A DNA stretch of 64,000 bases from Proteles cristata cristata. Its lineage: Eukaryota; Chordata; Mammalia; Carnivora; Hyaenidae. The stretch covers positions 248,001 to 312,000 of the forward strand of contig JAESUZ010001057.1 of assembly GCA_017311185.1 (NCBI GenBank), in the 5' to 3' direction. How positions within the stretch are numbered: position 1 is the stretch's first letter; every line of letters begins with the position of its first letter. Below the pieces are notes generated by a model. That model did no database searches and was not told where the DNA came from. It saw only the letters and a program-made list of their open reading frames with translations. A program made the translations under genes and the position numbers. Positions 1-10,440 of the stretch are shown one piece after another.

Positions 1-244
1 GTCATACAGGATCCTATTTAGACCCCAAATTTGAGGGGAGCCCAGAAGTATAATTCTAAGCTACACATCACAAGTTCTGCATATCCTTCTTCTGCCTCTC
101 TGCTTTTTCAAAATAGTCTTAGCTCATTTCTGAGCTGATTTTTTTAACTAACACAAATTCACTGTTACAAATTCAAATGGTTCAGAAAAGTACAAAAAGA
201 AAGAAAAATTACCTGAAATCCCACACTTTAAGGTAAACATGATT
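1..244. other. single-copy DNA, nothing recognised
   Basis: This AT-rich stretch shows no repeat family, long open frame or splice-flanked exon that I can identify. It ends at the head of the first SINE. Confidence 0.5.
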
Positions 245-459
245 GGGGTACCTGGGTGGCTCAGTCAGTTGAGCGTCCAACTTTGGCTCAGGTCATGATC
301 TCATTGTTTGTGAGTTCAAGCCCCACATCAGGCTCTGTGCTGACAGCTCCAAGCCTGGAGTCTGCTTTGGATTCTGTGTCTCCCTCTCTCCTTCTCCCTC
401 ACTCATGCTCTCTCTCTCTCTGTCTCTCTAAAAAATAAATAGATGTTTAAAAAAAAATA
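245..459 (+). mobile_element. felid CAN-SINE, old type
   Basis: The head (ggggtacctgggtggctcag), tRNA-like A and B boxes, the phrase ggctctgtgctgacagctc, a CT-rich tract and an A-rich tail are all present. The B-box area reads gagttcaagcccc, showing CpG decay typical of an older copy. A 60-codon frame through it is SINE sequence, not a gene. Confidence 0.93.
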
Positions 460-723
460 GTACTGAAATACAAAGCTCCTTGGATTTATCTTTGCATATT
501 TTTGCCGGTCCGACTTCGGAATTGAGTGAGGTGGAATTGCTGGATCAAAGGGTAGATGCATATACAAACCATAGAAAACACCGTCGTAAGTAATCACTGT
601 GTAGACACCATTCTCCATTTTCATTACTTAATCATATATAAAAAGACACACTGTACTTATAGACATATATGGTGCTTTGTCATTATTTCTTTTGTGAATA
701 TATCTTTTATTTATATATAATAT
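460..723. other. AT-rich DNA, possible old interspersed repeat
   Basis: The phrase gtggaattgctggatcaaagggta (split here as gtggaattgctgg and atcaaagggta) around 530-555 resembles an old mammalian interspersed repeat that I cannot name with confidence. A possibly related stretch lies at 1440-1570, so the SINE cluster between them may interrupt one element. Confidence 0.3.
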
Positions 724-922
724 GGGGTGTCTGAGTGACTAAGTCAGTTAAGCCTCCGACTTCAGCTCAGGTCATGAACTCACAGTAGGTGGGTTCGAGA
801 CCCAGGACGGGCTCTGTGCTGACGCTCAGCCTGGAGGCTGCTTCAGATTCTGTCTCCCTCTCTCTCTGCCCCTCGCCCACTCATACTCTGTTTCTCTCTC
901 TCTCTCAAAAATAAACATTAAT
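724..922 (+). mobile_element. felid CAN-SINE, old type, first of three in tandem
   Basis: The head reads ggggtgtctgagtgac and the tail caaaaataaacattaat. It runs directly into the next SINE, so the second copy probably inserted into this one's A-rich tail. Many substitutions in the head mark it as the oldest of the trio. Confidence 0.9.
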
Positions 923-1124
923 GGGGCCCCTGAGTGGCTCAGTAGGTTAAGTGTCTGGCTTCGGCTCAGGTCATGATCTCACATCTGTGAGTTCGAGCCC
1001 CGTGTCGGGCTCTGTGCTGACAGCTCAGAGCCTGGAGCCTGCTTCAGATACTGTGTCTCCTACTCTCTCTGCCCTTCCCACACTCACACTCTGTCTGTCT
1101 CTCTCTCAAAAATAAAATAAACAT
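923..1124 (+). mobile_element. felid CAN-SINE, old type, second of three in tandem
   Basis: The head ggggcccctgagtggctcag starts right after the tail of the previous copy. The tail caaaaataaaataaacat is followed at once by the third SINE. Confidence 0.92.
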
Positions 1125-1337
1125 GGGGCGCCTGGGTAGCTTAGTCGGTTAAGCGTCCGACTTTCGCTTAGGTCATGATCTCGCGGTTCGTGGGTTCGCG
1201 CCCCGCGTCGGGCTCTGTGTTGACTGCCAGCTCAGAGCCTGGAGCCTGTTTCAGTCTGTGACTCCCTCTCTCTCTGACCCTGCCCTGCTCATGCTGTCTC
1301 TCTCTCCTAGAAATAAATAAAACATTAAAAAAAAAAA
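1125..1337 (+). mobile_element. felid CAN-SINE, young type, third of three in tandem
   Basis: It carries the young-type marks tagcttagtcggttaagcg, tcgcttaggtcatgatctcg, gactgccagctcag and a ctagaaataaataaaacatt tail. It sits head-to-tail on two old-type copies, consistent with later insertion into an A-rich tail. I could not find one TSD around the whole trio. Confidence 0.94.
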
Positions 1338-2249
1338 TTATTTTCCATATATGCAATACACAGTGGGAAAATCCCCTGGTTCCATGGGATGAATATATTA
1401 TCTTTTATTCAGCCTTTGTCTTCCAAACGGCCATTCACTTGGCTTACGGGTTTTGCCATTTGAAACAATATTGTGATAAATATTGTTGTACATATGTGCT
1501 TATTTGCAGGTTATTTTTCTTTCTGCGATACTGATTTCTCCTTTCTACCAGCAATGCACATAGGACCTTTCCTTCCTAAATTCCTTCCCACAGCAAGTGC
1601 GATCACTTCTCACTGATTTTTGCCAATCACTGGGAGAGACATCATATGAAGACGCAGGATGAGAAGTCCTCAAGCCCGGTGCCTGAGCTTCATGGATGCG
1701 GCATCATATGCAGGGCACGTACTTTTCAGAGGAGACTACTGTAACAGGTCTGGAAAGCCATCCAGCTGGTCTGGGGTTGAACACTGCTGTAGCCTGCCCA
1801 AAGCTCGGTAACTGATCTCCCTGAGTCGGGCAGCCCCTCCTACATCAGTGCTCTGTCTCCCGGGTCACGTTCACTGCATCTGTGGGGGGAGAGTGTTAGT
1901 TGCATGGCACTGAGGTGCCTACTTCACAGCCTGCTGGAGAGAAGAGGACAGAGTGGCAGGAGATGGAACAAGAAGGAAACCTTATGCCTCAGAGGAAAGC
2001 TACGATCCACCCCAAACCAGTTGCCCGACTGCAGTACCAGCTGCTCTCAGAAACACCAATCTGAGCAAGCAGAGCAGAGCAGGAGATGAGGCCTGTAAGA
2101 GTGCTGGCTGTAAACAGGGACGGAAAGCCCACTCACTATTCAGCAAAGGACACTGAGGGGCGTACACTTCTGGAGAAAGACTGAGAGGTCTGCATAGCTT
2201 GAGCACTCGTGGGACCTGCAGATGGTTAAGAACTAGAAAAACCTCAGGA
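1338..2249. other. single-copy DNA
   Basis: No gene or young repeat is recognised. The first 230 bases may belong to the same old repeat as 460-723. Short open frames on both strands near 1900-2200 lack matching splice signals, start context or any family resemblance. Confidence 0.5.
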
Positions 2250-2482
2250 GGGGCACCTGGGTGGCTCAGTCAGTTGAGCATCCTTCAGCTCAGGTCATGA
2301 TCTCACGGTTTGTGAGTTCGAGCCCCGCGTCCGGCTCTGTGCTGGCAGCTCAGAACCTGGGGCCTACCTCGGATTCTGTGTCTCCATCTCTCTCTGCCCC
2401 TCCTCCACTCATTCTCATTCTCTCTCTCTCATTCTCTCTCTCTCACAAAAGTAAACATTAAAATAATAATAATAAAGAAAAA
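2250..2482 (+). mobile_element. felid CAN-SINE, old type
   Basis: The head is ggggcacctgggtggctcag and the B box gagttcgagccccgcg is intact. An extended (TCTC)n tract precedes the tail acaaaagtaaacattaaaataataataat. A few bases are missing after the A box (gagcatccttcagctc). Confidence 0.92.
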
Positions 2483-3000
2483 TTTCATGAAAGGGGGACA
2501 CGCAGGAAGATGGGCCTGGTTTTAGCAGAAAAGTGTGAGAAAGGCTTGGAAACTGCCCACTGTAGGAGTCCTTAACACTTCAAATGCTCCTCCCGCTACA
2601 TCCAACATGCTAGCCACAGGGAGGCCCTCCCCTCCCGCAAAGGCTCCTGCGTGTTCAGCAGAGGGCAGGGCAGGGCAGCACCCCCACAGGGTGATCACTG
2701 CAGAGAGCTAGGGTGGAGGCAAAACACCCACAATATCTGTTCGCACACATTATCTGTTCTTTCCTCCTCGTTCCTGTAACCTCTCCAATGGCATTTACGT
2801 GAAATCCCTCTTGTTGATAGTTTTAAATTCATACAGCACACGATAGCTTCTGTGATTAAAATCCACTGTGATCACTGAGGCTTCTTCAGCTCCTGCCTAG
2901 AGAAAACGGAAGCTGGTAGGGCTTCAAAGGCCTAAAGATGCCATCAGGGTGGGCTTCCAAGAAAGAGTCCTAACCATTGACCCGGTATATCCTAAGGGCA
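2483..3000. other. single-copy DNA
   Basis: No recognised gene or repeat in this moderately GC-rich stretch. Confidence 0.45.
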
Positions 3001-3410
3001 TGGAAAAAATGCGAATTAAAATAAAAAGGAGAAAAGCTTTTTGAACCATTGGTTGGCAAAAATAATATAAAACTTATAATGCCCAGTATTAAAGGGAAGA
3101 GAGATGTAAACATCTTTATGTGGTTTGGGTGGGCAAACTGCTATCGATAGCTGGAAAGTAACCTGCACTATCATTAACTGCGTGTACCCTGAACAGTTCT
3201 ATTACTGTGAAAATATCCTCCAAATAAGAGTCAATATACAAGGCTGTATGCTCAAATGTGTTTGTTGAAGGATTATTGACAGTGAACCCCAAACTGAAAA
3301 CAACCCGAATGTCTATCATTGGGATAAATTGTGACACATCTCTATAGGAACACAGAGAAATATGTGGAAAGGTCCATGCCAGGCTGTCAGCATTCACTTT
3401 CTTTCAGTAA
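3001..3410 (+). mobile_element. probable ancient L1 3' region fragment
   Basis: The phrases 'aaacaacccgaatgtctatcattggg' (read as aaacaaccc, then aatgtctatca) and attgtgacacatc match the layout of the ORF2 end in old mammalian L1s, where the consensus reads close to aaacaacctaaatgtccatca. Divergence is high and the boundaries are uncertain. Confidence 0.45.
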
Positions 3411-3476
3411 ACTGCAGTTGGGGGAATCATGTAACACATGTGTGCAACTTAATTTGTTTTTAAACTAAAGAAGTGA

Positions 3477-3674
3477 GGGGTGCCTGGGTGGCTTAATCGG
3501 TTGAGCGTCCAACTCCTGATTTCGGCTCAGGTCAGGATCCCAGAGTCGTGGGATGGAGCCCCACACTGGTCTCCATACTGAGCATGGAACCTGCGAAAGA
3601 TTCTCTCTCTCTTTCCCTCAGCCCCTCCCCTGCTGGCTCACTCTCTCTTGCTCTCTCTCTCAAAAAAAAAAAAA
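3477..3674 (+). mobile_element. felid CAN-SINE, diverged
   Basis: The head is ggggtgcctgggtggcttaatcgg, split by an extra 'ctcctgat' insertion typical of a subset of old copies (ccaactcctgatttcggctcagg). The middle is shortened and the poly-A tail is plain (13 A). Confidence 0.88.
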
Positions 3675-4639
3675 GCAAAACACTAAAGGAATTAAAGGGA
3701 AAATGTGCTCTCCCTCTCCCTCTGCCTCCCTCTCCCCCACCACACACACACAAACATCACACCTCTATTTCTTCTAACCAAGCTGGTATGATGCTGAAAA
3801 TGTCATCCTAAGGGTTAGTTTTTCTATTTCCAAAATTCTGTTGTTAACCACAAATATTTCTGAAGTTGTTTTTTGGCCTTTAAAACCTGGGGTAGGGGCA
3901 GGAGAATGTTTTGATTGCTTTCCAGCAGTGACAGCAGGCAGAGAGGAACCTTCTTAACTAGCACTAGAACTTCCTTAACTACGCGGAGAAGATAGGAGAA
4001 AAGGCCCATGCCTCCTGTCCCGCCTGACATGCATCACGCTGACAGACACCTTGTCTGGGAAGGAGAACCAAACAAGAGGAAAAACCACTGAACAGAAGGG
4101 CTCATGGGGCACAGGCACCTCCTGGCTTTGCCTGAGGCCAGGGCTATGTCGGGTGCTTTGCAGGTTCTCTGGGGGTGAGTGCAAGCCTGGAGCTGGCCAG
4201 GCCCCTGACAGCCAGAAGGGCAGCCAACAGGAATCCTCAAGAGTCACAGACTTAGCATCGGCTGAGAGAGCAGGAGAGATCGAAGGTGCCAGACATGGAT
4301 GGCTTCTTGCAACTAATTTAGGGCACAGAACACGTAATCAGAAAAGTGTGATTTTCCTCTGCTTCAATAACATGAAAAGGCCTCCCCTTGTTATAAAGAA
4401 CCAGGAGAATCAATAACGAGCTTAAAAACACATTGGCACGCCCCACAGGCAAAACAATCTGCTGCCACCATGTGCAAATCTGAGGGCAGCGGCTCTTCGG
4501 CCCAGATGAGGATACAGCAAAACTGCCTCCCACAGCTGTGTGTGGGTCTGCATGTCCAGCCTGGAGTAACCGGAATGTACGCAGATGTCTTGACACTGGA
4601 AAGAATGGTACTCCCTGCCAGCATCCAGTGATGCTTACT
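3675..4639. other. single-copy DNA
   Basis: No recognised gene. A short (AC)n tract lies at 3741-3755. Overlapping open frames of 90-120 codons on both strands (4051-4416 on plus, 3975-4247 on minus) show no known domain and look like chance frames in GC-rich DNA. Confidence 0.45.
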
Positions 4640-4820
4640 AACTGCTTAGGCTTTACATGTACACAGGAACTTTACAAGAACTCCATGAGATAGGTTCTCT
4701 TTAGTCCCATTTCACAGATGAGGAAACTGAGGCACTGAGAGATTAAGTGATTTGCCCAAGTTTATAGAACTATGACATGGTGGAACTGGAAGTTAGCCCC
4801 AGGCTAACTAGGAGATTGCA
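4640..4820 (+). mobile_element. MIR element
   Basis: The MIR core is clear: cccatttcacagatgagg, aaactgaggcactgagag, then agtgatttgcccaag and a tggtggaactgg segment. MIRs are ancient tRNA-derived SINEs shared by mammals. Orientation is plus and the ends are approximate. Confidence 0.88.
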
Positions 4821-4900
4821 AAGCCTAGGATGCCATCCCTGCACCTCACCATCTGCTCAGGAAGACACAACACATGGCAAAGAACAAAGAACAAAGACGT

Positions 4901-5116
4901 GGGGAGCCTGGGAGGCTCAGTCAGTTAAGTGTCCAACTTCAGCTTGAGCCATGATCCCGTGGTTTGTGAGAGCCCCACATCAGGTTCTGTGCTGACAGCT
5001 CGGAACCTGAAGCTTGCTTCAGCTTCTGTGTCTCCCTTTCTCTCTGCCCCTCCTCCACCTGTGCTCTGTCTCTTTCTCACTCTCTCTCTCAAAAACAAAT
5101 AAACATTAAAAAAAAA
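4901..5116 (+). mobile_element. felid CAN-SINE, old type
   Basis: The head is ggggagcctgggaggctcag. The B box is shortened (gtttgtgagagccccac lacks 'ttc'). The tail is caaaaacaaataaacattaaaaaaaa. Confidence 0.9.
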
Positions 5117-5379
5117 GAGCTTATGTTGTTTGATAGACTCTGATCAAAAATGAAAATGAGAATAGCTCCATAAGCCAAATCTCTATGATGGAATTCATTT
5201 TGACACTTTCCCTGTTATAAAACGTATTTGCTTTCACTTTATTAGCACTGTCCCCAACCACCACTGAAAACTTGGCAACCTGCCTCCACAGCTCCGGTGT
5301 GAAGACTTTAAATACCCTCCACAAGGACAAAGCTAGCCCATTCTTCAACCCCTATCTCTTCTCTCTAAGTAGGGAACAT

Positions 5380-6165
5380 TCTGCTGCCTACCACACCCAG
5401 CAATTCCACTCCAGGGATATACCCAAGAGGAATGAAAACATAGGTCTACGCAAGAACTTATACACAAACGTCCACAGCAGCACTGCACATAACAGCCGAA
5501 AAGTGGAAACAACCCAAGTGTTCATCAGGTGATGAACAAAGAAAATGTGCTACATCCATACAATGCAGTATTATTCTGCCACAAAGGAAATGAAGTTGGG
5601 ATACATGCTACCACATGGAGGAACCTCAAAAACATATGCTGAGAGAAGCAGCCAGTAACGAAAGAGCACATATTGGATGAGTCCATTGGTATGATATTTG
5701 TATGACATTGCATTGATATGGCCAGAAGGGGCAAGTTCTTAGAGACAAAAGTAGCTTAGGGGTTGTCTAGGGCTGAAGGGAAAAGGGAATAGAGGGGAAT
5801 AAGGATCAAGGAATATAGGGTTTCATTTCGGAGTGATAAAAATGTTCTAGGGTGCCTGGGTGGCTCACTTGGTTAAGCGTCCAACTTTGGCTGAGGTCAT
5901 GATCTCAGGGTTCCTGAGTTCGAGCCACCCCATCAAGCTCTGCACTGATAGTGCGGAGCCTGCTTCACATCCTCTGTCCTCCTTTCTCTCTGCCCCTTCC
6001 CTGCTCATGCATTCTCTGTCTCAAAAATAAATATTATTTTAAATGTTCTAAAATCGATTCTGGTGATGGGTATGTAACTGTAAATATGCTAAAAACCATC
6101 AAACTGTATACTCTAAACAGGTAAAGTTGTACAGGAAGTGAATTATATCTCAATAAAGCTACTGT
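5380..6165 (+). mobile_element. old L1 3' end (L1M-like), interrupted by a SINE
   Basis: The end of ORF2 is recognisable: cccagcaattccactccagg, catagcaaccc-type cagcagcactgcacataac, and aatgtgctacatccatacaatg. A 3' UTR follows, ending ctcaataaagct at about 6155. Frames are broken. The SINE at 5850-6040 interrupts it and leaves a 10-bp duplication. It is followed by a G run at 6166-6175. Confidence 0.8.
5850..6040 (+). mobile_element. felid CAN-SINE inside an old L1
   Basis: The head is gggtgcctgggtggctcac and the tail caaaaataaatattattt. A TSD aaatgttcta lies at 5840-5849 and 6041-6050. The 3' half is shortened relative to full copies (agtgcggagcctgcttcac). Confidence 0.93.
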
Positions 6166-7590
6166 GGGGGGGGGGAAGGTGAGTCAGTGCGTGTCTGAAG
6201 GTACCTGGCACATAGATGAGGGAAGTCTTAATATGAACATAACTACATTTCCTTTAAAGGATGCTTTTAGTGCCTTTTGCAGGGAATGCATTCTCTTGAA
6301 TGAGTCAGAGTATAAAGGCAGCTGGCACAGAAATCTGTCTGGTATCTCAGACACGGGCCCCAATTTCACACCAGAGGGATCCAACATGGCTGCCTCCCTG
6401 GCATGAGCCCTGCCGCTTGCCGGGAAGCCATTCACAGGGCAGCAATTAAACACAGGAAGTGTTCTGCTTTGAAGATATTCTTTCTCTCCTTTCTCTCACT
6501 CTCATGCACACAGGGAAAGTCCTTTCCTACCAACTCTCTCCCCAGATATTTCAGTGTACAGTACATTCTCTCTGTGCCCTCTCCCGTCACAGTTCAGCAA
6601 ACCGCGTATTCCTTTCATTAACAGCAAGCTTGCTGTAACCCACTAGTAACAAACCCCAGGCATAATTAGAACCCCCAGCCTAGTACAGTTGATTCTCTTA
6701 CTAATAAAAGAATTTATTAAGAACTTTTTTCCTAAAGCAAAATGATAATTACTTCGAGTTCTAAATTCACTGATTGACAAAAAGCTATAAAATCAAGGCA
6801 AAACAAAATCTTATAATACAAAGATGTATTGTAAGGACTCCACCAACTGTTCTCCATTTTCGGAGATCTGAACGAGAGAAAACAGGAATAGGCTGCACCG
6901 AAGATACTCTTTTAAAAGCAATAAGGAATGATTTGTCCTTCAGGATGATTAAGCCCTATAATAAGTTTCCAGGAACGAGGTTATGAAATTTCCCTTCCTA
7001 AAGGGCAGCATCATTGTATCACTTAAGATTAGATTTGGCCAAATATGAAATAATAGCTTTAACACGACAAAGATGTCTTTCTGTCTCATGAAAATCCAGG
7101 ACAGGTTATAGGGGCTCTGCCTCACAAAATTCTCAACGTCTTTCTAGCTCACTATCCCACCATCCCAGACACAGGGCCCCCATCCTCGTAGCCCAAAGGG
7201 GCAACTAAAGTGCCACCAAACACATCTGTATCTCAGGCAGCAGGGCAGAAGGAGAGATGAAGAAGCTGAGAAAAGGTGGCAACCACTGTCTTCTTTTCTA
7301 CGGGACTTGGACACATTTCCCTCATTTAATTCTCCTATCGGCATGTGTCAACCATCTTTAAGTAAAATTCCAGGAAGCTACCATGTGACACTTGGCATTG
7401 GTCACATGACCACACAGGTAGCCATGGAGCCTATCTTTACTCTGGGCAGCCAAGTGCCCATCTAAAAATCAGGGATTCTCTTGTTATGGAAAGTGCAGGA
7501 CTGGCCACTGGAGAACATCGCACTGTCTCTGCCACTGTTAGCAACACTCCTCTCTTTTCCTCTGAAGGAACCCCTCACCAGGCACTTCTT
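6166..7590. other. single-copy DNA
   Basis: There is no recognised repeat for about 1.4 kb. Short frames on both strands at 6164-6621 have no recognisable family. This is one of the longer unassigned stretches, so comparison with other carnivores is the natural test for a hidden regulatory element. Confidence 0.45.
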
Positions 7591-7606
7591 GTTTTGTTTT
7601 GTTTTT

Positions 7607-7808
7607 TGAGTTTATTTATTTTTTTATTTTTTAAGTTTATTTATTTTGAGAAGAGAGAGTGAGAGAGAGAGTGAGAGAGCTGGGCAAGGGGAGAGAGAGG
7701 GAGAATCCCAAGCCCCCAATGCGGGGCTCAAACTCCCAATCACAAGATCATGACCTGAGCCGAAATCAAGAATCGGACATTTAACCAACCGAGCTACCCA
7801 GGTGCCTC
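7607..7808 (-). mobile_element. felid CAN-SINE, old type, minus strand, nested
   Basis: On the plus strand it starts with T-rich and gagagagag sequence and ends gagctacccaggtgcctc, the reverse complement of a CAN-SINE head. It has inserted in the T-rich tail of the older minus-strand SINE that spans 7591-8147. Confidence 0.9.
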
Positions 7809-7847
7809 TGTTTTTTCGTTTGTTTGCTTTTTTAAAAGTAAGCTTCA

Positions 7848-8055
7848 GGGTGCCCAGGTGGCTCAGTCGGTTAAGCGTTTAACTTCAGCTCAGGTCATGA
7901 TCTTGTGGCTCGTGAGTTTGAGCCCTGCTTTGGGCTCTGTGCTGACAGCTCAGAGGCTGGAGCCTGCTTCAGATTTTGTGTATCCTTGTCTCTCCGCTCC
8001 TCCCCTGCGTGTACTCTGTTTTTCTCTCTCAAAAATAAAATAATAATAAACATTA
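7848..8055 (+). mobile_element. felid CAN-SINE, old type, nested in an opposite SINE
   Basis: The head is gggtgcccaggtggctcagtcgg and the tail caaaaataaaataataataaacat. A near-perfect duplication (agtaagcttc at about 7838 and agtaagtttc at about 8056) shows insertion into the older minus-strand SINE. Confidence 0.92.
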
Positions 8056-8156
8056 AGTAAGTTTCATGCCCAACATGGGGCTTGAACTCACAACCCCATT
8101 ATCAAGAGTTGCATGCTCTACTGACAGAGCCAGCCAGGCACCCCAAAGCACTTCTT

Positions 8157-8694
8157 TTAATAAAATGTATAAAGACACAGAGAGAGTAGGATTTTTCACA
8201 CTGTGCACACCCAGGCATATTCAATCCTTGTCATCTAGATTTTGGGGTATATGTTTACCTTTGCTCTTCTTCTTTTTAGGTTTGCAAAAGGATGCAATTA
8301 TCCTGGCCCATCAATAGCCAGCATATTATCAAGTAAGTACAGAATAAACAGCTAATAAGCAAAACAATAAAAAGAAATAATCAAGCAAAAAAACTAAATG
8401 AATAAACACACAAAACAATTCTTACTGTCAACAAGACCCTACACTTAAGGCACATAAGAGGCAGCCCTCATGAGACGTCAAACAACTGCTTAAATGAGCT
8501 GCTATGCTGAACCTGGTAGATTCAGGATGAACTCCTTGGGCAGAACCAGCTCTTGCAGAGGATGTGTTTCCATCTGCAGTAACCCAAGTAGGTCCACACA
8601 ATCAAACAGTCTCCAGGCATAGTGGAGAAAGTGGACTGTTTACAACCTCGGTAGGTTTTAGAGGAGTATGATTTGGCTTAAGCTCAGATGTTGT
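8157..8694. other. single-copy DNA
   Basis: No gene or repeat recognised. It ends at the 5' copy of the 16-bp TSD of the SINE-L1 composite. Confidence 0.45.
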
Positions 8695-8710
8695 AAATAA
8701 TGTATCAAGT
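8695..8710 (+). repeat. 5' target-site duplication of the SINE-L1 composite
   Basis: The 16-mer aaataatgtatcaagt is repeated exactly at 15267-15282. The two copies bracket a SINE plus an L1 as a single insertion. Confidence 0.9.
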
Positions 8711-8711
8711 T

Positions 8712-8906
8712 GGGACACCCGGGTGACTCAGTCTGTTAAGCATCCAACTTTGGCTTAAGTCATAATCTCATGGCTTGTGGGCTCAAGCCCCATGTCTGGC
8801 TCTGTGCTGACAGCTCGGACCCTGGAGCTTGCTTTGGATTCCATGTCTCTGCATCTCCCCCGCTTGTGTGTGTTCTCTCTCTCTCTCTCTCTCTCTCTCT
8901 CAGAAA
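8712..8906 (+). mobile_element. CAN-SINE joined directly to the L1 5' end
   Basis: The head (gggacacccgggtgactcag) starts right after the TSD copy. The body is complete through an 18-repeat CT tract, but the usual A-rich tail is missing: tctctctctcagaaaaagg leads straight into the L1 5' UTR start. No second TSD separates SINE and L1. This suggests that they entered the genome together (see findings). Confidence 0.88.
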
Positions 8907-10209
8907 AAGGGGAGAAGAGTCAAGATGGCAGAGAAGTAGGGGAACCAGAATTTCCCTTGTCCCTTAAACACAGCAGTGTTGAAGTCAGAACACCTGGCAC
9001 TCTGGGAATCCAGGCTACAGAGTGACAGAAACATCTCCACGGGTATACAGAGACAGCTTAGAAGAACAAAGGTGCATATTTATGAACTGGGAGAGAGAAA
9101 ATGGGCAGGATAGGCACAGAGAGGGGGAACGCACTCAGTGGAAAGACAAAAGGAAGAAAAAGAGAGGCTATGGAAGTGTGGGATTATATTTGGGCAAGAG
9201 AAAAACCATTCTGGACCATTGGCAGGGGAACAAAAACACAGTGAGCCAGTTACTACCTTGCCAACAGCCTTAGGAGTGAAGACCGTAATTTTCTGGGTTG
9301 CTTGACTTTCTCCAGACTGGAGCCACGTGTGTGCGCCTGGCAGGGAGGGGAGCCAGCCCTGGGCAGGACGCACTGGGAGAGCAGTCCCCTTCCTCAAGGG
9401 CTGTAGAAAGAGGGTACACTGCTTCCCCGAGGGCAAAAGACTCTGCAGCGCTAGCCAGAGGCCCTTTGTTGACTGGGTGCTGTGGCACTGCCCCAGAACC
9501 AGGTCCAAAGGGAGCGGGATCCTTTAAGACATTGGGTTTTGAATCCAGCCTAGTGCCTGAAAGGTGTGGGAGACGGTGGAGCAGGACAAGCCAGCCTGCC
9601 GAGCTACTCTGTGAGGGCTGCTCGAACAGCATGGTTCGAGACACCCAATCCTGGAAGGAAAGACTGGGGTGTCACCATTTTTCTCCCCATCAGCAACACG
9701 ATGGGGCTTCAGGGAACACGACAGTGGCCCCCAGGGGAAGCAAGACCACCTACACCAAACCACGCCCCTCCGTGCCTAGCAACTGCTTATGTACCTGAGT
9801 GAAACTGACACTGACCAGACCAGACAGCCTCTCCCCCAGACCAGCACAGTCACTGGTTCCAAGGCATCAACAAATGGCTGTCCTGTGGTTTTGCGTTTCC
9901 TGATTTGAGTTTGTCAATTCTTATTATACATGTATTTTCTTCTTCCTCTTCCTCCTCTTCTTCTTCTATTTCTTTCTTTCTTTCTCTGTTATGGTTGTTT
10001 ACTTTTTTTAATCAGGCATTTTTACTCTATTCTTTTTATACCTTTTCTGTATCTCCCTCTTCTTTATTTTCCTCTCTCTCTCAAGATTAGGACTTATAGT
10101 TTATTTGATTTTCTGCCTGGTCTTTTTCTGCCTCTGTCATTTCTCTCTTAGTACAGCCTAAGGTTTTTTCCATTACTACATAAGGGTAGTAGCAGACCTG
10201 TCCACTGAA
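8907..10209 (+). promoter_or_regulatory. L1 5' UTR, ancestral promoter region
   Basis: It begins with the conserved 'caagatggca' motif seen at L1 5' ends, which in other L1 families overlaps a YY1-type site (known of the family, not shown here). The following 1.3 kb has no coding remnant. It ends abruptly where ORF1 3' sequence starts. Confidence 0.7.
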
Positions 10210-10440
10210 ACTGGGTAGGCCAGAAGGGAGTGGCAGGAAATCTTCAATGTGCTAAATAGGAAAAATATGCAGCCAAGAATCCTTTATCCAGCAAGGCTGT
10301 CTATCATTCAGGATAGAAGGATGGATAACAGGTTTCCCAGACAAATAAAAACTAAAAAAGTAGTTCATGACCACCAAACCAGCCCTGCAGGAGATCCTAA
10401 GATGGACTCTGTGAGTGGAAAGCAGCAAAGACCACAAAGG
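10210..10440 (+). pseudogene. L1 ORF1 3' remnant
   Basis: The frame at 10249-10440 includes PRILYPARLS, which matches the conserved motif near the C-terminus of the L1 ORF1 RNA-binding protein. The second L1 in this window has the same block at 55846-56015, preceded there by several hundred bases of further ORF1. Here those upstream bases are missing, leaving only the last part of ORF1 joined to the 5' UTR. Confidence 0.75.

Larger units (their letters stand above)
7591..8147 (-). mobile_element. older short-body CAN-SINE, host of two nested SINEs
   Basis: Its head is at 8056-8147 on the plus strand (catgcccaacatggggcttg ... gagccagccaggcacccc), which is a reverse-complement CAN-SINE head and B box with a shorter body than the others. 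Its T-rich tail begins at about 7591. The outer TSD is gcacttctt at 7582-7590 and 8148-8156. A minus-strand SINE (7607-7808) and a plus-strand SINE (7848-8055) lie within its tail and body. Confidence 0.75.

Noticed and set aside
245..459. Recurrent 60-80 codon frames starting MAQSV and ending in serine/leucine runs
   Set aside because: The same peptide appears at every plus-strand SINE because it is a translation of the SINE itself (gtggctcagtc and the CT tract).
1125..1210. tRNA-like sequences with A and B boxes at many SINE heads
   Set aside because: They are tRNA-Lys-derived SINE heads, not tRNA genes: the cloverleaf is degraded and each continues into a SINE body.
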